From positions 7,799,001 to 7,863,000 of the forward strand of contig JAPTOF010000002.1 of NCBI GenBank assembly GCA_028554755.1: a DNA stretch of 64,000 nt. Reading direction: 5' to 3'. The notes under the pieces are model-generated. The model was not told where the DNA came from. It did not search any database and saw nothing but the letters and a program-made list of their open reading frames with translations. Of the stretch, positions 12,901 to 25,275 are shown in pieces. How positions within the stretch are numbered: the first letter of the stretch is position 1; each line of letters opens with the position of its first letter. This DNA comes from Cordia subcordata (Eukaryota > Streptophyta > Magnoliopsida > Boraginales > Cordiaceae). Position numbers and translations under genes: made by a program.

Positions 12901-15900
12901 TAGGGCCAGATACACAATATGTATCAAGTTATTCTCTTCAATTCTAATGTCTTATTTCTTTCAACAACTTGCATTGTCATTATTAGATTAAGTTAAACTT
13001 GTGCAATAGGTGTAAGATTAATTGTTGTTGGCCCCACACTAATATCATGGCAATCACTCTTGTTGAGTACTTTTGTTGATGGCAAAGTAATTGGGAATTA
13101 ACACTAGTTTTGATACTATTGTGTTGACATCTTAAGCTTTGCAAGCAAGATTAATGTCATAGGTGTAATTGTTTAATGTCTCAAATAAGCTTGCCCAAAT
13201 GATCTGTCTAGGTTTATACGTTTTGTGTACTCTGTTATAAATTGCTTTCTTTGACATGTCTTACGACCCTTACACAAGATACTCTGAGATCAAGAGTGCA
13301 GGGATCATGCCAGTTTTGATATTTGCTTCCTTTCAGTTGTTGTTGTGGTTGTTTTGGTATATATAATTGTATCCCTATCAATATTGTGCAGTGTGTTGTT
13401 TTGGATACAAGACAATTTTACTTGCCGTTGACATTGTGCATTGTTTTTCCATTTCTATATCACATTTTATCCAATTATTATGGGCCATCAATGTGGTTCA
13501 CACTTGCTCACTTTATTTCTTCTTTTTAGGCTGGAGAAAAGGAAGACAACTATATTTGCAAGATAGTTGAAATGTTTGAAGCAGAAGATGGTTCGTTTTA
13601 TTTTACTGCCCAATGGTATTATAGGGCCAAAGATACGGTAAGCATATAAGATATATCAACTTGTTGCTTGATTTGCTATGACTGGAATGTTGTTTAACGT
13701 TTTTGGGTGTTTATCCTTTTTGTCAGGTTATTGGTAAATGTGGTGATTTGATCGATGCAAAATGCGTATTTTATTCAGAAGTAAAGAATGATAATCCACT
13801 TGATTGTCTTGTTCAAAAGCTCAAAATTGTGCAGTTGCCTTCAAGTGTATGCCTACACGTACTCAAAATACTCATCTACTTTTATTCCTTCTATGATTAT
13901 ATATTGTGACATTGAGTGTTTTTCAGGTGAATTCGGACTACAAGAGAAATGCAATGGCAGATTGTGACTACTACTATGATAAGATGTATTTGCTGCCTTA
14001 TACCACTTTTGTGAGCTTGGCACCAAGTAAATTTTCATTCCCTTGAGTTATTAGATTGTGCATTCTGTTTTAGTTTTTATATATACTTGTTTTTGCTGAA
14101 AATTTGTAAGATAACTAATTTTGTGCATTTCTAATCAAAAGCTTGTCTTGCAGATGACATGGCAAATAGTAATGAGACAGAGTCAACAGTTTCAACTGAA
14201 TTTGATGGTAGTGGAGGAATTACTACTACAGGAGAAGTTTCTCAGAGGGAGGGGGACGATGTGGAGATGACACTCCTAGACATCTATTCAGGATGTGGAG
14301 CAATGTCTACAGGACTTTGCTTGGGTGCCAATCGTGGTGATGTCAAGCTCGTCACTGTAAGTTTTTCATGTGTGAGAACAATCTAATGTATATTCTTGCC
14401 CGACATTCCCCTTATTTTGCAATAATTACCTTCTCTTAATTACAGTGGAATACTTTTGATTTCAGAAATGGGCTGTTGACATTAACGAATATGCATGTGA
14501 AAGTCTCAGATTGAATCATCCAGAGACTCAGGTTGTATAATTTATGTATTTTATGTATCAGTTAATTTATTTTACTCTTATTGTTCACCAGCTTATCTTA
14601 TTTGGATTGTTTTGACAAATCAGGTGAGAAGTGAATCTGCGGAAGACTTCCTATCCTTGTTGAAAGAGTGGGAGAAACTTTGTGCCTCCTTCTCATTAGT
14701 AGGTAGCAACAGTACTTCTGATCAAACAATGTGGGAAGATCAGAAAGGCAACGCTGATGATGATGCTGAGGAGGAAGAGGAAGAAGCAGATGCAGAAGAT
14801 GATTCTGAGGTTTTCGAAGTGGGTGATATTTTAGATATTTGTTATGGTGACCCAAACAAAAACAAAAAAGTTGGGTTGCATTTTAAGGTACATTCTTTTT
14901 CTTAGAGCAACAAGTTTTGAAAATTTCAATGTGCCTTGAACTTCTTGATGGAAATAAATTTGTATCTTAAATTTAGGATGATTTTTTATTAGGACAAACT
15001 GCAGAATCTATTTATGCAAAGCTCTTATTATCCATTTGAAATGGAGGAATCAGAATTTAGCCAATAGAATTTCAGTAAGCATTTGATTTTTTTTTTCTTT
15101 TCATGAAAAAGTACTTTCTTTTCTGAAAAATCACATCCTTTTTGCAATAGTATTTGGTTGGCTTTTTCAAAAAAAATTGAAATTCTAAAAAAGAAGATTC
15201 AAATCTAGTTTTCTCAAAAGTTAGAAATTTTAGCTTCTAAAAAGCACTTTTTAAAATTTATTAAGAAAAAAGCACTTCTAAAAAGAGTCCATGAAGAATA
15301 GCCTTTCGAGCCTCAACATATGCTTGCTGCTTTTCTAATCCTTGGTGATCTCAATGTTATTACTAGAATTTGTTATGTTATTGCTGAATAATAAGACACT
15401 TGAACATGCATTATTTTGTTTGCAAATTGTTAAAATATGCATAATTATCTTGCATTTAACTTCCTAACTTTTGCTAGGCCTCCACTAATTTTTCCCTTGC
15501 TATGTAGATACGTTGGAAAGGTTATGGCCCTGATGACGATACTTGGGAGCCTCTTGAGGGTCTAAGGTATGAAATATAAGATTGAGTTTGGCAATATGTA
15601 GCCCATCTATTTCTCAACTGTTGTTCTTTTGTGCCATTGTGTGCTTAGTGCTTACTATTAGTGTACTTTTTGTAGTGATTGTCAAGAGAAGCTAAGAGTA
15701 TTTGTCATTAGAGGATACAAATCCAAGCTTTTACCATTGCCTGTAAGTTATCGTGGCAATGCTGTCTTTATTTTTGCTTCCATTTCTTAGATAGCCTCTT
15801 AAATTCTTTTTATTTCTTGGTGCTCAATAGGACAAAATTGATGTCATTTGTGGTGGTCCGCCCTGCCAAGGAATCAGCGGTTTTAATAGATTCAGGAATA

Positions 15901-18900
15901 AAGAAAACCCTCTAGCTGACGAAAAAAATAAGCAACTTCAAGTGTTTATGGATATCGTGTCCTTTCTCAAGCCCAAATTTGTTCTAATGGAAAATGTAGT
16001 TGATATAGTAAAGTTTGCGGATGGGTTTCTTGGGAGGTATGCATTGGCTCGTCTTGTTGGTTTGGGTTACCAATCGCGCATAGGAATGCTGGCTGCTGGT
16101 GCCTATGGACTTCCTCAATTCAGGATGCGTGTTTTTTTGTGGGGTGCTCTTCCTACAGAGGTAATGGGTTATATATTCTGATTTTATAACTGAAACTAGT
16201 GACTTATTTTATTGCCATGTTAATTGTTGCAGAAGCTGCCACAGTATCCGTTACCCACTCATAATGTTGTTGTGAGGGGTGTTGTGCCTACAATGTTCGA
16301 GGTATATTTTCTGCTAATGTGGTTTGTCTTGCCAATCCCTTTTTTGCTTCTTTACTTACATTATCATTTTAATTCTACGCAGTCTAATGTTGTTGCTTAT
16401 GAAGAAGGTCACAAGGCTGATCTACAAAAAGAGCTTTTCCTTGAGGATGCGATATCTGATCTTCCTTCAGTATGTAGAAGTCATCTCATTATATTTGTCT
16501 TGTTTTCTCTACTAACACTTTAATATTTACATCTTAATTCTGAATTTTTAGGTTGAGAATAATGAACAACGAGATGAAATGCCATATAGTGAGGAACCCA
16601 AGACCAGCTTTCAACATTTCATCAGACTAAAGAAAGAAGGTATGGTTGCAATTTCCTTTCATTTATTTATTCTTGTGTTTGGTTGTTTTGCATTTTTGCT
16701 AAAACATTTCATCAGGCTCTGCTGGTGTCTATCTAAAACTTTAAAACAATGTTTTTCAGACTGGATTAGTTTTCTCATTTTACAAATAGTGACAAAAGTG
16801 TGTTTTACAAATTCTAATGGAAATTTGTGGCTATCATGCTTAGTCAACATCATTTTCTCCTTGAAGATCCCTCAATAAGTCATTTCTTCTAATCTTTATT
16901 GTTTTTACTTACAATCTTGCCTTTGCAGCTTGTTCTGAGGCTTAACGATTATAGATTGTATCACGAGCTAATTTTCTTACATTTTTGTCTATTTCCAGCC
17001 CATGAATCTAATACTGTTATAACTAGAGAACAACAAAAGATACCTTGTTAAGTTACAAATAGCACATATTGCATCTAAAAAATATTAGGTAGTGCATTAT
17101 TTTTCTGTTGATCGACATTTTATGTGATGCAGTGATGCTTGGTTGTGCTGATGACAATTCAGAGCTGTTAAACCAAGTATTATATGATCATCGCCCTCTT
17201 CAATTGAACAACGATGATTACCAACGTGTAACCCATGTACCACATAGAAAGGTTTGAATGTATATGGCAATTGAGTTTTGTCCTTGCTATGATAGTTTAG
17301 CATCATTATTAGTCTAGACTTTCTAAGATGTCTTTATTCACGGCTTCAGGGTGCAAATTTTAGGGATTTTGCTGGTGTCCGTGTTAATCCCATCACCAAA
17401 AAGGTTGAATGGGATCCTGACGTAGAAAGAGTATATTTGCCATCAGGGAAGCCTTTGGTATGATTATCATGATTTCATTTGCACAATTTCATCTTCCAAT
17501 TACCCTACTTAATGTGTATCACCTTTGAAAAATGAATGATATTAGATTGGACGTATCATCTCCTCTAAGTAGAGGAGAGCTTGACACTCCAATTTAAAAA
17601 TTTAAAATTGCTAAACATTGTTAGTGCTTTTGATCTAATACTCTATATTGGATGAATATTAGATTTGACTAGTGTTTTATCTGTGTGATTCATGTTTTTG
17701 ATATTAATATTATAGTATATATTTTATAAATATCAAACATTTTGAATAATTGTATGCTTTAGATTTTAGGTCAAAAGTTAAAGAAAGATTTGGAGATTGT
17801 AAATAATCAAATTTGTTAGCAAAGCAAGGCCAATTTCAGTATAGATAAGGAAACCAAGACTACATAAGAATCCCACATATGTTAACATTTAGAGTATCAA
17901 AAAACACTTAGATTATATTCTTAATCTATATGCATGTTAAAAGATCTCAAAATGAATATAGATGTTGTAAAATCCAAGTTAGGCTTATAAAGAGAATTTA
18001 TTATTTTAGAAATGCAGTTTTGAATTCTTGGGATATTAGTCCGTTTTTTAACTTCATAGTTTATTTAGAAACTAAATTGATCTGTATGATCCTTTGTTAT
18101 TAATTCATTTGAATGATTTTATCTTGTAATCTTCTAATATTGCTTACAAGTATAACAAAATTTAAAATCAATAATTAAGAATATATTGGAATATGTGCTT
18201 TGCTTTTCTCATCTGGTTATTTTTTATATTGGTTATTATTATTAATCTGGTTACACATTATTATCTGTGCTTTACTTTTCTCATCTGACCTTTTTTTTGC
18301 CCCATCAATATAGGTTCCCGATTATGCCATGAGCTTTGTTAACGGAACATCATCAAAGTAATTTGTTATTTTCTTGAATTTCCCCCATTTTCTTTATAGT
18401 TTATCACTTGAGGCTAGAGTCTCATTTTGGTTCTATTCTCTCTCCGCATGAACTTATGCAGGCCTTTTGGTCGGCTATGGTGGGATGAGACCGTTCCTAC
18501 CGTTGTTACAAGGGCAGAACCTCACAACCAGGTAGCTTTCATTTTCAAATATTTCCTTGAAATTCATCTGTTGACATTGATACTAAAAGAAATCTTTCCT
18601 TTCCAGGTAGTGTTGCACCCATTGCAAGACAGAGTTCTCACCATTCGTGAAAACGCGAGATTGCAAGGATTTCCAGATTATTATAAACTTGTTGGCCCGG
18701 TCAAGCAGAGGTACTTGTTGTTCTTAAGAATGACGTTCAGCTTCTTAATCTGATTCTAGAATTCTATTTAGTCGTATATATCAAGTATTTGTGTCATTTT
18801 CAATCCAATCTTATAGGTACATGCAAGTGGGAAACGCAGTTGCAGTGCCTGTAGCGCGAGCCTTGGGCTATTGTTTAGCTTTGGCGTGCAAGGGGCTTGC

Positions 18901-18979
18901 GGGGGATGAACCTGTACTAACGTTGCCAGCCAATTTCTCAAAAACTGTCGAGCTCATTTCTCCGGCAGAAAGTTCTTAG
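9963..18979 (+). CDS. CMT3: Chromomethylase, DNA (cytosine-5)-methyltransferase CMT3
   Basis: Plant-only nuclear methyltransferase that keeps CHG methylation by binding H3K9me2. 21 exons join in frame (873 aa; Arabidopsis CMT3 is 839): 9963-10271, 10410-10450, 11402-11504, 13530-13637, 13727-13846, 13927-14026, 14154-14356, 14466-14531, 14624-14887, 15508-15566, 15676-15742, 15831-16160, 16233-16301, 16383-16469, 16552-16639, 17133-17251, 17350-17457, 18314-18357, 18462-18531, 18607-18710, 18817-18979. Order: basic Lys/Arg-rich N-terminus; BAH domain about 125-250; methylase motif I ([11 protein letters not shown], about 301-311); acidic loop 395-410; chromodomain about 412-475 with cage residues F414, W441, Y444; motif IV GGPPCQG with catalytic Cys492; motif VI ENV at 534; motif [15 protein letters not shown]; motifs IX-X near the end ([10 protein letters not shown]). 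No stop or frame break. The start is the first ATG before the basic tail; an upstream in-frame TTG is not credible. Confidence 0.95.
10860..11090 (+). repeat. Diverged repeat in CMT3 intron 2, related to the 42-kb repeats
   Basis: Two stretches (about 10875-10935 and 11010-11070) read roughly as tctaaaagtttaagtttgta, then agagg-atattg and tttatttat. They match, with divergence, the repeat at 42040-42400 (tctaaaagtttaagcttgta, then gagaatattggtttattt). It is therefore a dispersed transposon-derived family, probably LTR-related, decayed inside the intron. Confidence 0.45.
11840..12680 (+). mobile_element. Ty1/copia retrotransposon remnant in CMT3 intron 3
   Basis: The centre (about 12225-12510) encodes a broken copia reverse-transcriptase start on the plus strand ([20 protein letters not shown], a stop, then [34 protein letters not shown]). 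It is flanked by similar direct repeats, 11840-12088 and about 12527-12680. Both contain gatcaagagattagtcttga and end ctccttatca, so they are LTR-like. The right repeat lacks about 100 bp present in the left. A ttgataccata string just before the right repeat resembles the complement of a Met-tRNA primer site. Gag, integrase and RNase H are gone. Confidence 0.75.
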
Positions 18980-20428
18980 CTGTGGCTACTGACCTAATCA
19001 AACTATACAACAAAATTTTTTGTGCTATTTATAATGTATCACCAAAAAGATTTATCTTATGATCTGTTTATGCTCTTTCATGTAATCAACTTAAAGAGTA
19101 CAAGCAGATCTTGTGATTCATTTGTAAGATTCAACTCATATTGTTGCGGGGAGGTGATTGCCAACCTGGTAAATCTATTGGAATGTAGCTTTTGTATTGA
19201 AGAGGTATAAAGTCAAGAAAATTTCGAGTTGCACTAATTTTTGTAACTTGGCTTTATAAATTTTTCCCTTAGTAAAATTTATTCTTTTTGCATTAAGTAT
19301 TTTATTTAGTTGTAGAAAATAGTTTCGGTTTAGTTTTTCTTTTTTAAATTAAAAATTGAAATTTTTTAGTTTCTTAAAAAAAAACATATTTTTTGAAAGT
19401 TATCAATTAAATTTTGATCTGATGGTTCGATAGTGCTCTAGTGATTGCTTTTCATATTCAATCTCTTGTAATCTCGTCAGTGGGTGCTGTACTTGCATTG
19501 ATCCGTAGAGAGTTGACTACGCAAAATTCAGGTGCTTGTGTTGAAAATTGAACGCTTGCTTTGCTTTTAAAGAGGGGGGCAATATCTTTTCAACTTAGGT
19601 TTACAAATAAGTTAATTCGAGTTAAATTTAGGTTTATAAATAATTGCTTCGAAGGTACCATTGGATAAAATTTTGAGAGTTGACAAATTGAAATGGTTCA
19701 TATAAACGTTTTAGGATCTAAATAAGGCTCCATTCACAATAGTTGGAAAAAAGAAAAACAATTACCAAAGAGCACATATTAAAAAGAAAATAAAAAAAAC
19801 TTTTGAACAATTAAATGGTGCGATGAACTGTTTAGTGTAATTAAAAATTTGAATTAATATTAGATTTTGACTAATTTGAAACTTATATTATATCACGCTC
19901 TTTATATGTGATTCTTGTATACTACTTTTTAATTTTTACAATAAATGTTTTGCGTATTTTAATATGTGTTTCTTTACTAATATGCAACTTAAATTTGATT
20001 CTTTTATTTTAGTTTTCACAATCAATAACATTTATATTCTTTGAAGGAATGATAAATAAGAACTTGTTACTATCAAAGGTCGATATTAACTTGTTACTAC
20101 CAAAAGTCTAAGTTATACAATGTCATCCCATCATAAATATTATTTAATCAATTAGTCTATAATAAACTGAAATTTACTATATTACAGGGTTTATAAGTTT
20201 AAAATGAATTTAATACTGTCAAAAAAAAAGAAAAAAGAAAAAGGAGCCACTAGCAAACAATTAAAAAAGAAAATATAATAAACAAAAACGAATATTTGAA
20301 ACTCTTACATTTCGTGCTTCTCTCTCTCTCTCTCTGTGCAATCTTCGTCATCGTCGTCGCTGGACTCTGTACGGAGAGCGAGTTTTGCTTTTATGCACAT
20401 GTAATTCGAAACCAAAATACATACATAC

Positions 20429-20461
<33 letters not shown>

Positions 20462-20530
20462 AGAGAAAGAAAAATATAGAGAGAGAAAGGGGTGTGGGAG
20501 CGAGCTAGCGATCGGGCCGGGCCTTCGGAG
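18980..20530. other. CMT3 3' flank and upstream region of the small membrane protein gene
   Basis: No gene is seen. The left part is presumably the CMT3 3' UTR; the middle is AT-rich. Just before 20531 there are TC and GA microsatellites (about 20320-20334 and 20440-20462), typical of plant 5' UTRs. Confidence 0.55.
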
Positions 20531-22264
20531 ATGATAACCCGATCGAATCTGGCGGAGCAACTGAGAGAGTATCAGATTCGATCGAAGCATGATTGGGCCT
20601 CTGTTTCTTTCTTCTCCTCCACCTCTAATCTCTCTTCTTCTAGGTACGGTTTGTTTGATTATTAAATTTAATATTTTTTTCAATAATTGTTCAATTTTCC
20701 CCATTTTTACCCTTTTTTGTTAAAAAAATTTTGCATATAAGTTTTTTTTAGACCTGCTATTGACTTAATTTGCTGTTTGATTGCAAATTCGCATTGTTGA
20801 GCTCGGTTAGGGTTTAAATTTCTCCCAATTTTTTTTTATTTTATTTTTTTGTTTCTGCGTTTGATTTATTGTTTGGTTTTCAATTGACTTCTCATTTTAT
20901 TTGTTTTATCTTTATTTGTTGTTTGATTGCTATTTAACGTTGTTGCTATGATAAGATTATCTAGATTAGGGTTTAATTTTCCCAAAATTTGAATATTTTA
21001 TTGAATTGACTTTGTCTTTCTGTGTGATATTTTAGTATTTGATCGCAATTCAACTTGTTGCTATAATCAGATCAGCTAGTTAATTATCTCCCTTGCATTA
21101 ATCTTTGCATACAAGTCATTGTTTGAGATTCAATTAAGTTGTTTTTTTTCTCTGATGTTCGATGTTTTACTTGAAAATGACATTGTTGCTACGGTGGTCT
21201 TGTGAAAATATTCGGCACTGGATGGTGAATTATTAAGTTTAAAGGACCCGTGACCGAAAGATTTATAAAACGCATTGTCGTGTATCAAAATCAGCTTTGA
21301 TTGGGGTGGATTAGTATGATGATTGGTTGGAAATGTATTTATGTTAACGTTGAACTTCATTAGCTACTTGAAACACTAAAGAGGTTGATTTGTTTGTGCT
21401 TTTCCTTGCATTTTCACTTAATGCATTATCATGACACGTTGTAGCCAATTATTGAACTTTACTCAACGAAGGAAGCCATAATAATTGTCCATTGATTTCT
21501 GTGCTCGAGGAGCTAAAAAGAGGGATACTTTTCATAGTTATGGTACTTTTCTATTCCTTTGTGGTAATTTTGTTACATTAGGTGCAATTTTATGATCACT
21601 CTTTGCTGAATAAGGGAGTAGTATTAATGCTTTTGTTAGTCTTTTGAATAGCCAAATCAGATAATTTATTATTTTAGTCACATGATAGAAATCTATGCAA
21701 TCAAAGTACATTTAGAAATGTGAATGTGCACATTATTACAGATGATTGGTCAAATAATTGAATTGAAATTCATGTTGTATTAAGTTGGACTTATATAATG
21801 CATATCACTTGGGGATACCATTTCTGATCTGAGTGTTTGTTTTCCATCCTGTTTCTGTAAAACTATTCTTGTATGTGGTCTTTGAGATTCAGATTTTCAG
21901 TGTCATAAGAACCACCAATGCACCCACCCAGGTTGGGGATTCGGGAAAGAATGGGCTATATCTGTTGTTTTAAATATCTGCATCTGACAGTATAATCAGG
22001 AAGAAGAGCTTTTTCTCTCATATTCACTTCTATAGAATATATAGAATTGGTAGTTCGCTTAGCTGCGGCTGAAGCCAGTGTCTGGATGTAGTTTCCAAAT
22101 AGTGTCTGCTTCAATTTTTTATTGCCTTTCTCCTCCTTGCCTTGAGACTGTCCTGGCAAAATGGGGTCAAATTGCTATTTGGGGTTTTAATTTGGTTTCG
22201 AATAATGAACCCTGTGGCAATATGTAAGTTGCAAATTGCAAGATTTCAGATAAATATTGGAATA

Positions 22265-22300
<36 letters not shown>

Positions 22301-23299
22301 GTGTTGTTTTCTTTGGGTTTTTGTTTTCTTTGGGTTTTTGTTTTTTTTGGGGGGGGGGGTTGTTTGTGGATTTGTGTCTGGGTGTTTGTGAATTTGTGTG
22401 CGCGTACAAGTGTGTAAACACCCACTTGTCTTATGTAGGACTTGGAGAAGCATTTGCATATTGGAGATAGTTGCTGGTGTATATTTTTCTTCTTTTATGT
22501 TTGCAGATGCATTGTTTTCTTCTTTATGTCTGTTGAGTTTTACATTGAGGATGCTAATATCCGACTGTTGTACGATTCTCCTCAAGTGAAAGAATGGGCG
22601 ATCCCATTTTTTGGCATTGATATTATCTTGCATCAAAAATGAAGTATGTCTATCACACTTACATGTCACATTACTGTAAGGGATGCCTGTTTTATGGGAT
22701 GGAATGACTGGTGGTATAAAACCATGAAAGAGGCTCAAACTATTGGGTCCTGTTCATTCCTTGTTGAATCAGTGACTTAAAGCATACTATTCTAGCCCTA
22801 GGTGATAGATATCCATATCTAGTAAATCAGATGCTTGAATGGCACCAGAAATGGGGATACTGGGTTATGAAATTTCAGATAGTATTTCCATAAATATTGA
22901 TTTGCTAATCTTTTGACTTGTTGATGCTTCTTTGATTTGACTCAAATGTGGTCTTCTTTTGTAACTATGCAATATGCAAACTAGCTATTCAATTGTCAAT
23001 AGCATTTAGCTGCAATATGAACCCATCTTATCATGAACTGCCGTTCTATCATGTTTTACCCTTTATCCCTTTTCTCTTTCTGTGGATGCAGGGTTGATGT
23101 TGTGGTCTTCGTAATATGGGAACTTGTTATTTTAGCGTTCCTGGTTTTCTCAGCTGTTTCACTATATTTCAGGCATTTGAGGCTTGCTTTTATACTAGTA
23201 TGTGTTACTTTGCTTCTACTTTTATGCATGAAAGTCACAAAGCAAGTAAGACTGGCTCGGAAAAAGAAGCGAAGGATGCTTCTTCCTTTATCTATGTAG
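20531..23299 (+). CDS. Conserved small membrane protein, two transmembrane helices (106 aa)
   Basis: Two exons, 20531-20643 and 23092-23299, joined by a 2.4-kb GT-AG intron. The first codes the start MITRSNLAEQLREYQ and a soluble part (KHDWASVSFFSS). The second codes two hydrophobic segments (about residues 40-60, VVFVIWELVILAFLVFSAVS, and 67-84, LAFILVCVTLLLLLC), then a very basic tail (VRLARKKKRRMLLPLSM). The joined frame is 107 codons with no stop. I recognise it as a plant-wide conserved protein of unknown function; no catalytic motif is visible. The double-Lys/Arg-rich tail could be an ER-retention or cytosolic anchor signal (inference). The 5' leader holds a GA microsatellite, and the ATG at 20531 is the first in the exon frame. 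Confidence 0.85.
22268..22295. repeat. (CT)n microsatellite in an intron
   Basis: Fourteen CT units, followed after about 45 bp of G/T-rich sequence by a T-run and a 10-G run (22338-22358). It lies in the intron of the small membrane protein gene. Confidence 0.95.
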
Positions 23300-24061
23300 A
23301 AGTCTAGGTGGTGAACTTCTTTTATGTTTCACCCAAGTCTGTCAAGTAAACTTCGAGGATATCTTGACCATTGCTCTTGGTCATTCTTTAGAAGTTCTTT
23401 TTCATATGTGTAAAATTTCACTTGACATCAAGCTAATTAGAGAATATAATTGATGTGATATCTCTCACCACGAGATGGTAAAGGTGATGCTATAATTATT
23501 TAAATTTTCAGATTTTGGATACTGTGTCCTTCTAGAGGCTAGCCAGAATGTCACATTTAACACCAGCGTTATACTTCTTAAGCACTCGATTGATCATTTT
23601 ATATATCTTTGCTTTCTGAACTTGGGTATGGAATCTATTAGCTGTTCCTTTCCATATATATTCTGCATTGTAAATATTATGTTTGGCTGTCCTCCCTTTC
23701 TATTCCTTAGTAAGCGGTTCCCCCAACCCCCGCCCCCGCGTTCATTGACTGATCGAAGTAGCTTTAGCTTGCATTTGAGTCCCAGGGTAGCAGCAATAGA
23801 AGCAAATCCTCAGAAGTGAACTAGCTATAATCTTCACGATGATCCCATGCAATTTTACGATCATTGTCCGTGTTAAATGAGGCAAGAATGAAGTTGCGAC
23901 TGCCGTGAAGAAGGCTAAGCATCTAAACAGTAGGTACATGCATGCAACTCTGTCCAGACCCACCATGAGCGTGGCCTATTCTTGTTGCCCGTATACTAGT
24001 ACTGCAGGTTTTTTGGCATTGCACACATTTGAAATGTTGTTACTTGAAATTTTTATTTAAG

Positions 24062-24088
24062 CACGTGGGTTCCATGCAGTAGCACGTG
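24062..24088. promoter_or_regulatory. Pair of CACGTG G-boxes upstream of SAUR
   Basis: Two perfect CACGTG palindromes at 24062-24067 and 24083-24088, each in the context agcacgtggg or gcacgtgggt, with a 21-bp spacing (two helical turns). They lie about 840 bp before the SAUR ATG. G-boxes bind bHLH/bZIP factors such as PIFs, which are known SAUR regulators. The functional link is inference. Confidence 0.35.
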
Positions 24089-24757
24089 GGCATCTTGATT
24101 TCAGTGTTATGTCATCATCACATATTGAAAACATGTCCGGTTGCTTGAAACTGGACTGTCTAGAGAAATTTCCATATCTAGAAAGTTCTCAAGCTAGTGA
24201 TCACAAGGTTTGCTAAACCCATAATGATTTTGACATGTCATGCCTAGGATATGTGGCGTAGGTCCCCAACAAATTAGGATCTTCTCATATTAATATGAGT
24301 GAGAAATTTTAACCATTCATGTATGTCTAGTATTGTTTCAACTATTCATCAAATTTAAATTTTAAAAATGGATATTGAAAGGGCAAAGAAGTATTTTATA
24401 AAATTATCTGTTTATAGAATTTGAATTCCATGAATGGCTATGATGATATTACTCATACATGAATAGTTAAGATCTCTTTTATATTAATATGAAAAAGTAT
24501 TTGATATGAGGGGATTGTAGTCCGGCTCCCCCTACATTTACCTAGTTTCTTTGGACGGGTCTCTGGTCCAAGAATAGACTGATTCATGATAAAACTGGAC
24601 TGTTGGGTTCTCGCATTTAAAGCACAGCATGGGTTTCACACACCTAATGTGCAAACATGAGTGAAGATTTACAAGTTCTTTCCCTCCACAAGCTGCCAAT
24701 TTGTTGCTTTATCCTCTCACGTTTTGTTTCCATGCCAAGAGCGGTTTTACCTATTGT

Positions 24758-24767
24758 TATATATACT
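24758..24767 (+). promoter_or_regulatory. TATA-like box for SAUR
   Basis: ttatatatac about 160 bp before the ATG at 24925, the only good TATA match in that interval. It implies a 5' UTR of roughly 130 nt. Confidence 0.4.
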
Positions 24768-24924
24768 CTCAACCCCATAGAAATCAATCCTTCAATGAGC
24801 GGCCGACCTTGTTTCGTATGTCTGAGGAACTCATCCTGGATGGGACTATTTTGAATTGACTCCAAGACTATGAAGTTCATTATGCAGCGGCTTGCTCCAA
24901 TGCGGACAACGTTATAGCAAGGAG

Positions 24925-25275
24925 ATGAAGGGAAGTGCTTCGTCAAGCAAGCTAAGCAAGATCGTCGAGATGTGGAGAAAGAGGAGAAATGGTTATTTTG
25001 TTGTCTACACTAGGGAAGGCAAGAGGTTTTCTGCTCCTTTATACTATCTAAACAACCCTATATTCAGAGTGCTATTGGAAATGGCTGAAGAGGAGTATGG
25101 GTTAACAGTTGATGGACCCTTACAAGTCCCTTGTGAGAAGGAGTTGATGGATTATATTCTCTGTTTACTGAGAAAGCATCCTCTTCCTCTACAAGTAGAG
25201 AAGGCACTTTTGTTTTCTCTCATTCAGGCTCAACATCAAGGCGCGACTCAAACTACCTTGTTCTCGTCTGGTTGA
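24925..25275 (+). CDS. SAUR: SAUR-family small auxin-up RNA protein (116 aa)
   Basis: Intronless, as usual for SAUR genes. The start is the first in-frame ATG (MKGSASSSKLSKIVEMWRKR); the frame is open a little further upstream but without an ATG. The conserved core follows: GYFVVYTREGKRFSAPLYYL, then NNPIFRVLLEMAEEEYGL and GPLQVPCEKELMDYIL. This is the SAUR domain (about residues 23-85). A C-terminal tail (KHPLPLQVEKALLFSLIQAQ) follows. SAUR proteins inhibit PP2C.D phosphatases and so raise plasma-membrane H+-ATPase activity and cell expansion. No breaks. Confidence 0.9.
   Translation: MKGSASSSKLSKIVEMWRKRRNGYFVVYTREGKRFSAPLYYLNNPIFRVLLEMAEEEYGLTVDGPLQVPCEKELMDYILCLLRKHPLPLQVEKALLFSLIQAQHQGATQTTLFSSG

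Larger units (their letters stand above)
23300..24924. other. 3' flank of the membrane protein gene and SAUR promoter region
   Basis: No gene is seen. The distal half includes two G-boxes and a TATA-like box (listed separately) ahead of the SAUR gene. Short ORFs here have no recognisable motif. Confidence 0.5.

Noticed and set aside
14598..14855. Minus-strand ORF rich in His/Leu/Pro
   Set aside because: It is the complement of the acidic CMT3 exon 9.
24892..24924. N-terminal extension of SAUR starting at a TTG codon
   Set aside because: Plant nuclear genes start at ATG; the first in-frame ATG is 24925 and gives a normal SAUR N-terminus.
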